Source of the DNA: Paenibacillus lactis
GTDB taxonomy: Bacteria; Bacillota; Bacilli; Paenibacillales; Paenibacillaceae
DNA length: 64,000 nt
Assembly: GCF_017873605.1 (NCBI RefSeq)
Contig: NZ_JAGGKI010000021.1
Span: 27,903-91,902, forward strand
Direction: 5' to 3'
Part shown: piece by piece, positions 18,608-26,553 of the stretch
Numbering within the stretch: the stretch's first letter is position 1
Layout of the letters: each line of letters starts with the position of its first letter
The notes under the pieces: model-generated
What the model was told of the DNA's origin: nothing
The model's input: only the letters and a program-made list of their open reading frames with translations
The model's database searches: none
Program-made: the position numbers and the translations under genes

Positions 18608-19294
18608 TTATTCCTTATTAATCGAAGACAGCATAACCTCCGGCGCGGACTTCTTCAGCTCCCGTCTCGTCTCCTCCAGCTCCGCACGCAGCTGGTCGAT
18701 CTCTTTCTGCATCGAGCGAAGGGTATCGACGATCGGGTCCGGCAGGTTTGTATGATCCAGACGGTCGCGAACCCGCTCCCCGTTCTGCTTCACCACTTTG
18801 CCGGGATTGCCGACCACGGTGCTGTTCGGCGGAACCGGCCGCAGCACCACCGCGTTGGAGCCGATATTACAGTTATCCCCAATCGCAAAGGAACCTAGCA
18901 CTTTCGCGCCGGAGCCGATGACAACGTTGTTGCCGATCGTCGGATGGCGCTTGCCCTTCTCCTTGCCGGTACCGCCGAGCGTTACCCCTTGGTAAATGAC
19001 GACATCGTCCCCGATTTCACAGGTCTCGCCAATGACAACCCCCATGCCATGGTCGATAAACAGCCTTTGCCCGATCCGGGCGCCGGGGTGGATCTCGATC
19101 CCGGTCATAAACCGGCTGATCTGGGATATGATCCGGGCCAGCGTGTACCAGCGCCGCTTGAATAAGGCATGGGCAACCCGATGGGCCCATAATGCATGAA
19201 GCCCCGAGTAGGTGAATACCACTTCAAAAAGCCCCCGGGCAGCCGGGTCATTCTCAAACACTGTCCGAATATCCGATTTCATCTGTTTGAACAT
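18608..19294 (-). CDS. cysE: Serine O-acetyltransferase
   Basis: First step of cysteine synthesis: serine plus acetyl-CoA gives O-acetylserine. The 228-residue protein has an N-terminal helical part (SDIRTVFENDPAARGLFEVV) and a left-handed beta-helix of hexapeptide repeats from about residue 65 (GIEIHPGARIGQRLFIDHG, then GVVIGETCEIGDDVVIYQGV). The ATG at 19292-19294 follows GAGGGAGCGTTC. The C-terminal tail is longer than in E. coli. A cysteine T-box precedes it. Confidence 0.96.
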   Translation of the reverse strand: MFKQMKSDIRTVFENDPAARGLFEVVFTYSGLHALWAHRVAHALFKRRWYTLARIISQISRFMTGIEIHPGARIGQRLFIDHGMGVVIGETCEIGDDVVIYQGVTLGGTGKEKGKRHPTIGNNVVIGSGAKVLGSFAIGDNCNIGSNAVVLRPVPPNSTVVGNPGKVVKQNGERVRDRLDHTNLPDPIVDTLRSMQKEIDQLRAELEETRRELKKSAPEVMLSSINKE

Positions 19295-19360
19295 GAACGC
19301 TCCCTCTTTCCCTGTTCCAATCGCGTTATGCATCTGTCCCTCATCGTTATTCCCTATAAC

Positions 19361-19645
19361 AAAAACGCCTCTGCAGCTTATCGCTGCAGAGGCGTTCGAC
19401 CGCGGTTCCACTCTGCTTAGAATCGGCCTTCTGATCCTCCCTTAACAGGGCATTGATCATAAGCCAATTCCTCTTCAAGTCATTAACGGCAGACGACCGG
19501 CATGATCTAACGATGGTGTTCGCTTCAACCATGCAGCTCACAGGTGCATTTCCGCTGCAGGCTAACGGGACAACTCTCAGCCGGCAGCTTGATCTGCCGA
19601 TTGTCCTCTCTGGAACGTGCCTGTTTGATGCGTACTTCTCCTGAT
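19361..19645 (-). ncRNA. T-box leader (cysteine) of cysE-cysS
   Basis: Minus strand carries the T-box sequence AGAGTGGAACCGCGG (19400-19414) followed by a 13-bp terminator hairpin (19365-19377 with 19383-19395) and a T-run. About 240 bases of structured leader lie upstream. A UGC triplet in the context AAATGCACC (19546-19548) is a candidate cysteine specifier, though a second UGC lies nearby. The leader should respond to uncharged tRNA-Cys. Confidence 0.92.
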
Positions 19646-19652
19646 CCAAGCT

Positions 19653-19682
19653 ATTATACGTTTATTTGTTGATATAGGTGAA
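19653..19682 (-). promoter_or_regulatory. Probable promoter of the cysE T-box leader
   Basis: Minus-strand -10 TATAAT (19653-19658) is a perfect match; the best -35 is TTCACC (19677-19682) at 18 bases, a four-of-six match. Confidence 0.5.
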
Positions 19683-19702
19683 GCCACCCTCCTCTAAAGG
19701 AC

Positions 19703-19845
19703 GCTCCGTTGACGGATTGTGCTTTCGATCGCTGTTGTTTTCGGATTTCTTATTAATCACTTTCTCAAGGGGGAAATCCGAAAACAAAGGCGAACGCGTT
19801 GCTTCTACAGCTCAATTCCGTCCACTGCGCTACTTCTTCTTAAGG
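19703..19845. repeat. Intergenic repeat element, copy 1
   Basis: Related to a second copy at 28132-28261. The left blocks align over 34 bases with 26 matches and end in an identical CGATCGCTGTT. The right blocks share AAAGGCGA-CGC and ATTCCGTCC-CT-CGCTA. Copy 1 carries a 15-bp perfect hairpin (19735-19749 with 19773-19787). It contains no gene and no transposase. Confidence 0.6.
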
Positions 19846-19956
19846 AGTTAATATCTGAACCTTTATCAAAGAATATTCCACTTATAGTTGAGTGTAATTA
19901 TAACTGATGAAACACGGAACTGACAAGAAGGATTATCTGCCTGGAAAAGCCTATTC

Positions 19957-21420
19957 TTACGCGCCCTTGATCTGCGAACGCAGTCGGTCCAGCACCCGGT
20001 CTCTGCCGAGCAGCCAAATCGTCTGGTTCAGGTCCCGGCCGTGCGTCTGCCCGGTCAATGCGACCCGGATCGGCATGAAGAGCTGTTTGCCCTTGAAGCC
20101 GGTCTCCTTCTGGACTTCCTTAATGAGTGCGGCAATCTTCTCTGCGGTGAACTCGTCCGATTGCTCGATTTTGTTAAGGAACGCGGACAGTACGGCAGGC
20201 ACTTGCTCGCCGCTCATGACCTCAATGCCTTCCGCATCCAGCTCGAGATGCGTGCGGAAGAAGACCTCCGACAGATCGACGATATCCGAAGCGGCCGTCA
20301 TCTGTTCTTGATAGAGCGCCACCAGCGCACGCGCCCAGGCTTCCTGCTCGGGAGTCAGCTCCGCAGGCAGGCGGCTCGCCTTCTGCAAGTGCGGGATCGC
20401 CAGCGCTGCCACCCGCTCCGGATCGGCGCTCTTGATGTAGGTGTTGTTGATGTGAGCCAGCTTATTCGCATCGAAGACGGCCGGGCTCTTGGACAGCCGG
20501 TTCTCGTCAAAGATCGAGATCAGCTGATCCTTGGAGAAAATCTCCTCTTCCCCTTCCGGCGACCAGCCGAGCAGCGAAATAAAGTTGAACATCGCCTCCG
20601 GCAAATAACCGAGCTGATCGTACTGCTCAATGAACTGGATGATCGATTCATTCCGCTTGCTCAGCTTCTTGTGATCCTCGCCGACGATGAGCGTCATATG
20701 GCCGAAGCGAGGCGGCTCCCAGCCGAAGGCTTCATAGATCATCAGCTGGCGCGGCGTGTTCGAGATATGGTCCTCTCCGCGCAGCACGTGGCTGATCTTC
20801 ATCAGATGGTCATCTACAGCCACGGCGAAATTGTAGGTCGGAATTCCGTCCTTCTTGACGATGACGAAGTCGCCGGTCTCTTTGCTGTTAAACGAGATCG
20901 TTCCCTTCACCATATCGTCAAAGGTGTATACGCGATCATCCGGTACGCGGAAACGGATGCTCGGCACGCGTCCTTCCGCTTCCAGGGCAAGACGCTCCTC
21001 TTCGGTCAGGTTCCGGTGCTTACCGGAATAGCGCGGCGTCTCCCCGCGGGCCATTTGCTCCTCCCGCTCCTGCTCAAGTTCCTCTTCCGTGCAGTAGCAG
21101 CGATAAGCAAGCCCGCGATCCAGAAGATCCTGCCAGTACTGCTTATAAATATCTAGGCGCTCGGTTTGACGGTACGGGCCGTATTCGCCCCCGACATCCA
21201 CGCTCTCGTCCCAATCCATGCCAAGCCATTTCAGGTATTTAAGCTGGCTTTGCTCTCCGCCTTCCACATTGCGCTTCACATCCGTATCTTCGATCCGGAT
21301 AATGAATTTCCCGTTGTTCTTGCGGGCGAACAAATAATTGAATAATGCCGTTCTGGCATTGCCGATATGTAAATGTCCCGTCGGACTCGGTGCATAGCGC
21401 ACGCGGACTTCTCCGGTCAT
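19957..21420 (-). CDS. gltX: Glutamyl-tRNA synthetase
   Basis: Class I synthetase, 487 residues; in most Bacillota it charges both tRNA-Glu and tRNA-Gln, the latter being corrected by GatCAB. The HIGH-type motif APSPTGHLHIGN (about residues 9-20) and KMSKS-type KLSKR loop are present, and the C-terminal anticodon-binding domain is complete. A stretch CYCTEEELEQE matches the zinc-site region. The ATG follows GAGGGGTTGCAA. It lies between ispF and the cysE T-box. Confidence 0.97.
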   Translation of the reverse strand: MTGEVRVRYAPSPTGHLHIGNARTALFNYLFARKNNGKFIIRIEDTDVKRNVEGGEQSQLKYLKWLGMDWDESVDVGGEYGPYRQTERLDIYKQYWQDLLDRGLAYRCYCTEEELEQEREEQMARGETPRYSGKHRNLTEEERLALEAEGRVPSIRFRVPDDRVYTFDDMVKGTISFNSKETGDFVIVKKDGIPTYNFAVAVDDHLMKISHVLRGEDHISNTPRQLMIYEAFGWEPPRFGHMTLIVGEDHKKLSKRNESIIQFIEQYDQLGYLPEAMFNFISLLGWSPEGEEEIFSKDQLISIFDENRLSKSPAVFDANKLAHINNTYIKSADPERVAALAIPHLQKASRLPAELTPEQEAWARALVALYQEQMTAASDIVDLSEVFFRTHLELDAEGIEVMSGEQVPAVLSAFLNKIEQSDEFTAEKIAALIKEVQKETGFKGKQLFMPIRVALTGQTHGRDLNQTIWLLGRDRVLDRLRSQIKGA

Positions 21421-21468
21421 TTGCAACCCCTCCGCTTCTAATTCTTCAATGATTCCTGCAAACATCCT

Positions 21469-21957
21469 TCAAGATGATAGCATACCTTTCACAAGGCAGA
21501 CAACCGATTGCGCCGCGATGCCTTCCCCGCGGCCGGTGAAGCCGAGCTGCTCGGTCGTGGTTGCCTTGACGTTGACTTGCTCAACCTCGGCATCCAGCGC
21601 CTTCGCGATTACTTCTGTCATCTGCGGGATATAAGGAGCCATCTTCGGCTTCTGGGCGATGATCGTAGCATCGACGTTCCCTAATTTATACCCTTTCTCG
21701 GCTGCCATGACCCACACCTGTTCAAGCAGCTTGAGGCTGTCCGCATCTTTAAATGCGGGGTCGGTATCCGGGAAATGACGTCCGATATCGCCAAGCCCCA
21801 GCGCTCCAAGAATCGAATCCGCAATCGCATGCAGCAGTACGTCGGCGTCCGAGTGCCCGAGCAGCCCTTTTTCATAAGGAATCGTAACTCCGCCAATGAT
21901 GCAAGGCCTGCCCTCCACAAGCTGATGCACATCAAATCCATGTCCAACACGAATCAT
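21469..21957 (-). CDS. ispF: 2-C-methyl-D-erythritol 2,4-cyclodiphosphate synthase
   Basis: MEP isoprenoid pathway enzyme, 162 residues, forming the cyclic diphosphate with loss of CMP. The metal ligands are visible in VGHGFDVHQL (Asp8, His10) and GHSDADVLLHAIADS; the substrate loop DIGRHFPDTDP and ATTTEQLGFTGRGEGIAAQ follow. Its ATG overlaps the ispD stop by four bases, so the two MEP genes are translationally coupled. Confidence 0.97.
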   Translation of the reverse strand: MIRVGHGFDVHQLVEGRPCIIGGVTIPYEKGLLGHSDADVLLHAIADSILGALGLGDIGRHFPDTDPAFKDADSLKLLEQVWVMAAEKGYKLGNVDATIIAQKPKMAPYIPQMTEVIAKALDAEVEQVNVKATTTEQLGFTGRGEGIAAQSVVCLVKGMLSS

Positions 21958-22652
21958 TCTACATTCTCTCCCTTACGTTTCTGTAAAAATGCGGCGTATT
22001 CCAGGTCTTCCGGCGTGGTGATCTTGATGTTGCTGTATTTCCCCTCGACCACCTTCACCGGATAGCCTGCCCATTCCATCAGCATCGCGTCATCCGTTCC
22101 GGTAAATCCTTCGCTTGCGGCCTTCTCATGGACCGGAAGCAGCTCGGAAAGACGAAAAGTCTGTGGGGTCGCAGCGGCCCACAGACTTTGACGGTCCGGG
22201 GTGCCTGTTATCAGCCCCTGGCCGTTCACCTGCTTGATCGTATCCTTCACAGGCACTCCCAGCACGGAAGCGCCGACCTCCATCGCCGCATCGCGGCAAG
22301 CTTCAATCTCCTCGGGGGTAATAAACGGTCTGACCCCGTCATGTATCATGACCCATTCGGAGGAGAGCTGCTTCATGCCTTGAAAGACGGAATGCTGTCT
22401 TTCGTTGCCTCCCGGGATGACTGCCGTCACCTTGTCCAGCCCGTATTCCTCCACCCAGGATTTGCAGCGGGGAACGTCCTGCGCCCCGGTGACGAGCACC
22501 AGCTCTTGCAGCCACGGCAGCCGGTTGAACACCGAAAGCGTATGGATGATGATCGGCTTGCCGCCCAGAGCCAGATACTGCTTGCTCTCCCTGGTTCCCA
22601 TTCGCGTTCCCTTGCCCGCCGCCACGATGACGGCGCCAAAGCTGTTCTTCAT
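21954..22652 (-). CDS. ispD: 2-C-methyl-D-erythritol 4-phosphate cytidylyltransferase
   Basis: MEP pathway enzyme, 232 residues, joining CMP to methylerythritol phosphate. The nucleotide loop AAGKGTRMGTRESKQYL (about residues 11-27), VIPGGNERQHSVFQG and HDGVRPFITPEEI are all present. The ATG has AGGAGTTTGGCGC upstream. It follows the PIN/TRAM gene by 75 bases, the same order as in B. subtilis. Confidence 0.97.
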   Translation of the reverse strand: MKNSFGAVIVAAGKGTRMGTRESKQYLALGGKPIIIHTLSVFNRLPWLQELVLVTGAQDVPRCKSWVEEYGLDKVTAVIPGGNERQHSVFQGMKQLSSEWVMIHDGVRPFITPEEIEACRDAAMEVGASVLGVPVKDTIKQVNGQGLITGTPDRQSLWAAATPQTFRLSELLPVHEKAASEGFTGTDDAMLMEWAGYPVKVVEGKYSNIKITTPEDLEYAAFLQKRKGENVE

Positions 22653-22727
22653 GCGCCAAACTCCTGTCTTAGCCCCTGCCGTCCGCTTGGCCGGCAGGCG
22701 GATATGTATATCCCCATCATACTCCGT

Positions 22728-23816
22728 TTACTGGGCTTTTTCCAACAGTTTCGGTTTGGCGAAGATCATCCGGCCCGCCGAGGTTTGCAATACGCTCGTG
22801 ACGAGCACTTCCATCATCGTGCCGATATATTCGCGCCCGCCTTCAACGACGATCATCGTGCCGTCATCCAAATAGGCGACGCCTTGGCCATGCTCCTTGC
22901 CGTCCTTGATAATCTGCACGAGGATTTCTTCGCCCGGCAGAACGACCGGCTTGACCGCATTGGCCAAATCATTGATGTTCAGCACCGATACGCCTTGCAG
23001 CTCGCATACCTTGTTCAAATTGAAGTCGTTCGTGACCACCTTGCCCTGCAGCACTTTAGCGAGCTTCACGAGCTTGCTGTCCACCTCGGAGATTTCTTCG
23101 AAGTCCCCTTCATAGATGAGAACCTTTACATCCAGCTCTTTCTGGATTTTATTCAAAATATCAAGTCCGCGGCGCCCGCGATTGCGCTTGAGCAAATCCG
23201 ACGAATCGGCAATGTGCTGCAGCTCCTCCAGTACAAACTCGGGAATGACAATCGTTCCTTCGATGAACCCGGTTTTGCAAATATCGGCAATTCTTCCGTC
23301 GATAATGACGCTGGTATCCAGAATTTTATGTTCTTCGACGCGCCGGCTTTCCGGCTCGGCCGCCTGGCTCCATCGTCCCGACATCCACAAGGAAGCCAGT
23401 TCTTCCTTCTTCTCCAGTCCGATCCGAAGCCCGAGATACCCGCCCAGCACGGTAATCCCCACCTGCAGCAGCTGCCCGACTTGTCCTAACAAGGATAATC
23501 CCGGCGAGAGCAGCAAGGATAACAGAAGACCGCCTAATAGCCCGGCTGTACCGGCTGCCAGATCATTCATCGGAATGCGTGAGAACGAAGAGATCAGGCT
23601 GTGCAGGCTTCGGGTCACCCGTTCCGCCGACAGCACGCCAATCATGCCGAATAATAAACCTCCCAGCAGCGCGAAGGCACCGCTCCCCGCCGCAAACACG
23701 CCTTGACCAAACATCGGCGAGAGCTCGGGAAATGACCGTTCGATTGTATGATATAACGTATAGCCGCTCCATGCTCCGCATAATACCGTAAATGCTAAAA
23801 TAGCTTTTTTTAACAT
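22728..23816 (-). CDS. PIN/TRAM domain membrane protein (YacL family)
   Basis: A 362-residue protein with about four N-terminal membrane segments (residues 1-140), then a PIN nuclease domain starting HKILDTSVIIDGRIADI with acidic residues in EFVLEELQ and VTNDFNLNKV. A C-terminal TRAM domain follows, ending in a basic segment. The ATG at 23814-23816 lies 12 bases after GGAGGT; the GTG four codons earlier overlaps that site. The nuclease substrate is unknown. Conserved next to ispD in Bacillota. Confidence 0.88.
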   Translation of the reverse strand: MLKKAILAFTVLCGAWSGYTLYHTIERSFPELSPMFGQGVFAAGSGAFALLGGLLFGMIGVLSAERVTRSLHSLISSFSRIPMNDLAAGTAGLLGGLLLSLLLSPGLSLLGQVGQLLQVGITVLGGYLGLRIGLEKKEELASLWMSGRWSQAAEPESRRVEEHKILDTSVIIDGRIADICKTGFIEGTIVIPEFVLEELQHIADSSDLLKRNRGRRGLDILNKIQKELDVKVLIYEGDFEEISEVDSKLVKLAKVLQGKVVTNDFNLNKVCELQGVSVLNINDLANAVKPVVLPGEEILVQIIKDGKEHGQGVAYLDDGTMIVVEGGREYIGTMMEVLVTSVLQTSAGRMIFAKPKLLEKAQ

Positions 23817-24029
23817 GAGCTTTCGCACACCTCCTTATTGTAAACTGAATTATGGTTATTTCTATATTTCCAGTATGCTCCAATTTCAGCCGACCTAATC
23901 GTTAAGGGGTATATTTTTTATCACGATCCCCATACCACACGCCTTCCCCCTGTTGAAACTCACGCGATTTCCAGGCCCGCATCGTGGGCCGCAATCTGGA
24001 ATCGAATCCCTCCAAACGCCTGAAACTGG

Positions 24030-24059
24030 TTGAAATTGGCCGAAGTAGTGGAATATAAT
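24030..24059 (+). promoter_or_regulatory. Sigma-A promoter for the plus-strand gene at 24094
   Basis: TTGAAA (24030-24035), 18-base spacer, TATAAT (24054-24059), followed 34 bases later by the start codon. Confidence 0.65.
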
Positions 24060-24093
24060 GAACTCAATTCATAATATCGAGGTGGATGTATAA

Positions 24094-24489
24094 ATGAGCG
24101 CTCCTAGTTTACAGGCCTTTCAGGATCAAGTTTCCGAATTGTTGCTCCGTCACCGCAGTCTATTGGATGTTCTGTCGAAAAATGGTCAAAGCAATGCATC
24201 AGTCAACCGTGCCGTTACCAAAGCCATCACAGAATGCGGATGCATCGAGCTCCATGCCACGAAGCAAACCTTCGATATCAACGCTGATCTCGAATCCGCC
24301 CGGGAATTAGTGGGCACCCATGTCCAGGGCCATCTGTGCGAGAACTGCCGCGAAGCGGTTAGCTCCGAGCTTGGCCGCAACCTTTTTTATATGTCGGCCC
24401 TTGCCAATCTGCTCGATATTCAGCTGGATGACGTGGTGGTGAAGGAGTCGCAGAAATGCTCGACGCTGGGTCTGTTCAACCTGTCCTAA
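24094..24489 (+). CDS. Conserved protein of unknown function with CxC and CxxC cysteines
   Basis: A 131-residue protein on the opposite strand from all its neighbours, with its own promoter, a GAGGTG ribosome site and a strong terminator. It has ECGC (Cys48, Cys50), LCENC (Cys82, Cys85) and Cys122, and ends in STLGLFNLS. No signal peptide or membrane segment is seen. The CxC...CxxC pattern suggests metal binding or redox, but this is inference. My recollection is that Paenibacillus homologues are annotated DUF1573, which I cannot confirm. Function not recognised. Confidence 0.85.
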   Translation: MSAPSLQAFQDQVSELLLRHRSLLDVLSKNGQSNASVNRAVTKAITECGCIELHATKQTFDINADLESARELVGTHVQGHLCENCREAVSSELGRNLFYMSALANLLDIQLDDVVVKESQKCSTLGLFNLS

Positions 24490-24547
24490 AGCCGCCATGT
24501 TCCGGATAAGCGATTGCAGGTATTTAGGGTATTCCAAAATAAACACA

Positions 24548-24594
24548 AAAAAGCATTTATCTCTCTGCAAGGAGCAGGGAAATAAATGCTTTTT
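24548..24594 (+). terminator. Terminator after the gene at 24094 (likely bidirectional)
   Basis: Perfect 13-bp inverted repeat (24548-24560 with 24582-24594), whose loop can itself pair further. A T-run is present on the plus strand and an A-run on the left arm, so it may also stop minus-strand transcription leaving pssA. Confidence 0.8.
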
Positions 24595-24672
24595 ATTTAT
24601 TGTGCGCGGGCACCAACGTTTCATACCCGCGCGGTTTGGATTGCAAATGAAGTTAATGAAGCCATAGCGGAC

Positions 24673-25404
24673 CTACCGGTCCGAGGAGCGATAGGCTTCA
24701 TCCGATTGGCTGTCATCCTTGCGGCGCTTTCTCCGCGTCAGTCTGCGGAAATTTTGCTGAAGGCCGTACCCGGCATACAGCACGAGCGGGACAAAGATCA
24801 GCATGGAGGTCTGCTCCGGAAAGAACACGGCCACCATAACGGCACCGATAATGACCAATGGCGTGAATTTGATCGCCGTTTTCGGAATGCCGATCTTCTT
24901 GAAGTTCGGGTACTTGACGGCGCTGACCATGAGATAAGAAAGAAGCAACATGCCAAAAATCATATAAGGTGCCGTAATCTCTTCATGGAACAGCGCCAGC
25001 GTAGCAAGCACGCCGCCTGCAGCGGGGATCGGCAGGCCGATAAAGTATCCCGGTATTCCCGGACGGACGTTGAATCTCGCAAGCCGAAGCGCTCCGCACA
25101 TCGGAAAGATCGCGGTCACGGTCCAGGCCAAGGCTGAATTGATATCTGTAAAAGCAACTGTATACATAATAAGTGCAGGTGCTACACCAAATGAGATCAC
25201 ATCCGATAAGGAATCCAGTTCCTTGCCGAATTCGCTCTGTGCATTCAGCGCCCGGGCCACCCGGCCGTCCAGACCGTCGAGAAGCATGGCGATGATAATC
25301 ATAATGGCCGCCATACTTGTTCGGCCTTCTGTCGCCAAGATGATGCCAATCATTCCGAGAAACAGATTACCTAAAGTAAACATGTTCGGAATTGATTTCG
25401 TCAT
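24673..25404 (-). CDS. pssA: CDP-diacylglycerol-serine O-phosphatidyltransferase
   Basis: Membrane enzyme making phosphatidylserine, precursor of phosphatidylethanolamine, 243 residues. The CDP-alcohol phosphotransferase signature is clear: DGLDGRVARALNAQSEFGKE followed by LDSLSD (D-x2-DG-x2-AR-x8-G-x3-D-x3-D). About six to seven membrane segments are seen, and the C-terminus is highly basic (RRLTRRKRRKDD). The ATG follows ACGAGGTGAATATAAA. It stands just downstream of disA, a place it does not have in B. subtilis. Confidence 0.93.
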   Translation of the reverse strand: MTKSIPNMFTLGNLFLGMIGIILATEGRTSMAAIMIIIAMLLDGLDGRVARALNAQSEFGKELDSLSDVISFGVAPALIMYTVAFTDINSALAWTVTAIFPMCGALRLARFNVRPGIPGYFIGLPIPAAGGVLATLALFHEEITAPYMIFGMLLLSYLMVSAVKYPNFKKIGIPKTAIKFTPLVIIGAVMVAVFFPEQTSMLIFVPLVLYAGYGLQQNFRRLTRRKRRKDDSQSDEAYRSSDR

Positions 25405-25463
25405 TTTATATTCACCTCGTATAATTGAACGTTCCAAACACCGATTGTTCGATTGTAGGCCTT

Positions 25464-26540
25464 TTAAATCTGTCTGTCAATGAACACTTGCTCCTGCAGC
25501 CTCTTCAATCCTTCCTTGATGTTCCGTGCCCGTACCTCGCCGATGCCGTCGACTTCGTCCAATTCGTGGATCGAGGCGGACATGATGCTGGACAGATCCT
25601 GGAACCGGTCGACTAGGTTACGGATGATGACATTCGGCAGACGCGGGATCTTGTTCAGGATCCGGTATCCGCGCGGCAGAATCTCTTCTTCGGAAGCGGC
25701 GGCGGAAGCCGGATAGCCGAGAAGTCTGACGATATGGTGAATGTCCAGGAGCTCTTCATCGGTCGAACGTTTAAGCGCCAGAATGATCTCGCGGATCTTC
25801 TCTTCGCTGTATTCGCGCGCATAATCCGCGTACAAGAGCCATGCTTCCTCCTCCATATTGCTTACCAGCTCATCCATCTGCATGCTGATCAGTCGGCCTT
25901 CATTGCCAAGCTCGTTAATATATCGCTTGATTTCCTTCTTGATGCGCAGCACCATCTCTACGCGCTGGATGACGTTGACCACTTCGGGGATCGTAACCAG
26001 CTCCTCGAATTCCGAGGCGGACAGGTTGGTCAGCGACTGGTTGAGCACGGCTCTGTACCGCTCCAGCGTCTGAATCGCTTGGTTGGCTTTGGTCAAAATA
26101 ACGCCGATTTCCTTTAACGCATACCGCAGCGAGCCTTGATACAATGTAATGATATTCCGGCGCTGCGAGATGGACACCACCAGCTTGCCCGTCTGCTTCG
26201 CCACCCGCTCCGCCGTCCGGTGACGTATCCCTGTCTCAATGGAAGAAATGGATGAGTCGGGGATGAGCTGGGTGTTGGCATATAGTATCCGTTTCAAGTC
26301 TTCGCTCAAGATGATGGCGCCGTCCATCTTGGCAAGCTCATACAAATAGTTCGGCGAGAAATCGCAGTTGATGGAGAAGCCCCCGTCGACAACCTCCATC
26401 ACCTCGGGGCTGTAGCCCACAACGATCAGCGCGCCCGTCTTCGCCCGCAGCACGTTCTCCAATCCGTCGCGAAACGGCGTTCCCGGTGCTACCAGCTTTA
26501 GCAAATCATTCATTTTGTCCAGTTGGCTCGTTTCCTTCAC
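25464..26540 (-). CDS. disA: DNA integrity scanning protein, diadenylate cyclase
   Basis: Makes cyclic di-AMP from two ATP and scans DNA for branched structures, 358 residues. The DAC domain has the catalytic DGA (Asp73-Ala75) and RHR motif (106-108, GIRHRTAERVAKQTG). A helical spine follows, then a C-terminal helix-hairpin-helix DNA-binding domain (ELDEVDGIGEVRARNIKEGL). The start is GTG at 26538-26540, nine bases after AGGGGG. It lies 13 bases downstream of radA, as in B. subtilis. Confidence 0.96.
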   Translation of the reverse strand: MKETSQLDKMNDLLKLVAPGTPFRDGLENVLRAKTGALIVVGYSPEVMEVVDGGFSINCDFSPNYLYELAKMDGAIILSEDLKRILYANTQLIPDSSISSIETGIRHRTAERVAKQTGKLVVSISQRRNIITLYQGSLRYALKEIGVILTKANQAIQTLERYRAVLNQSLTNLSASEFEELVTIPEVVNVIQRVEMVLRIKKEIKRYINELGNEGRLISMQMDELVSNMEEEAWLLYADYAREYSEEKIREIILALKRSTDEELLDIHHIVRLLGYPASAAASEEEILPRGYRILNKIPRLPNVIIRNLVDRFQDLSSIMSASIHELDEVDGIGEVRARNIKEGLKRLQEQVFIDRQI

Positions 26541-26553
26541 CCTCGTATGCCCC

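Noticed and set aside
19719..19907. 62-residue plus-strand frame in the gap before gltX
   Set aside because: It lies in the intergenic repeat, contains the hairpin and has no start signal.
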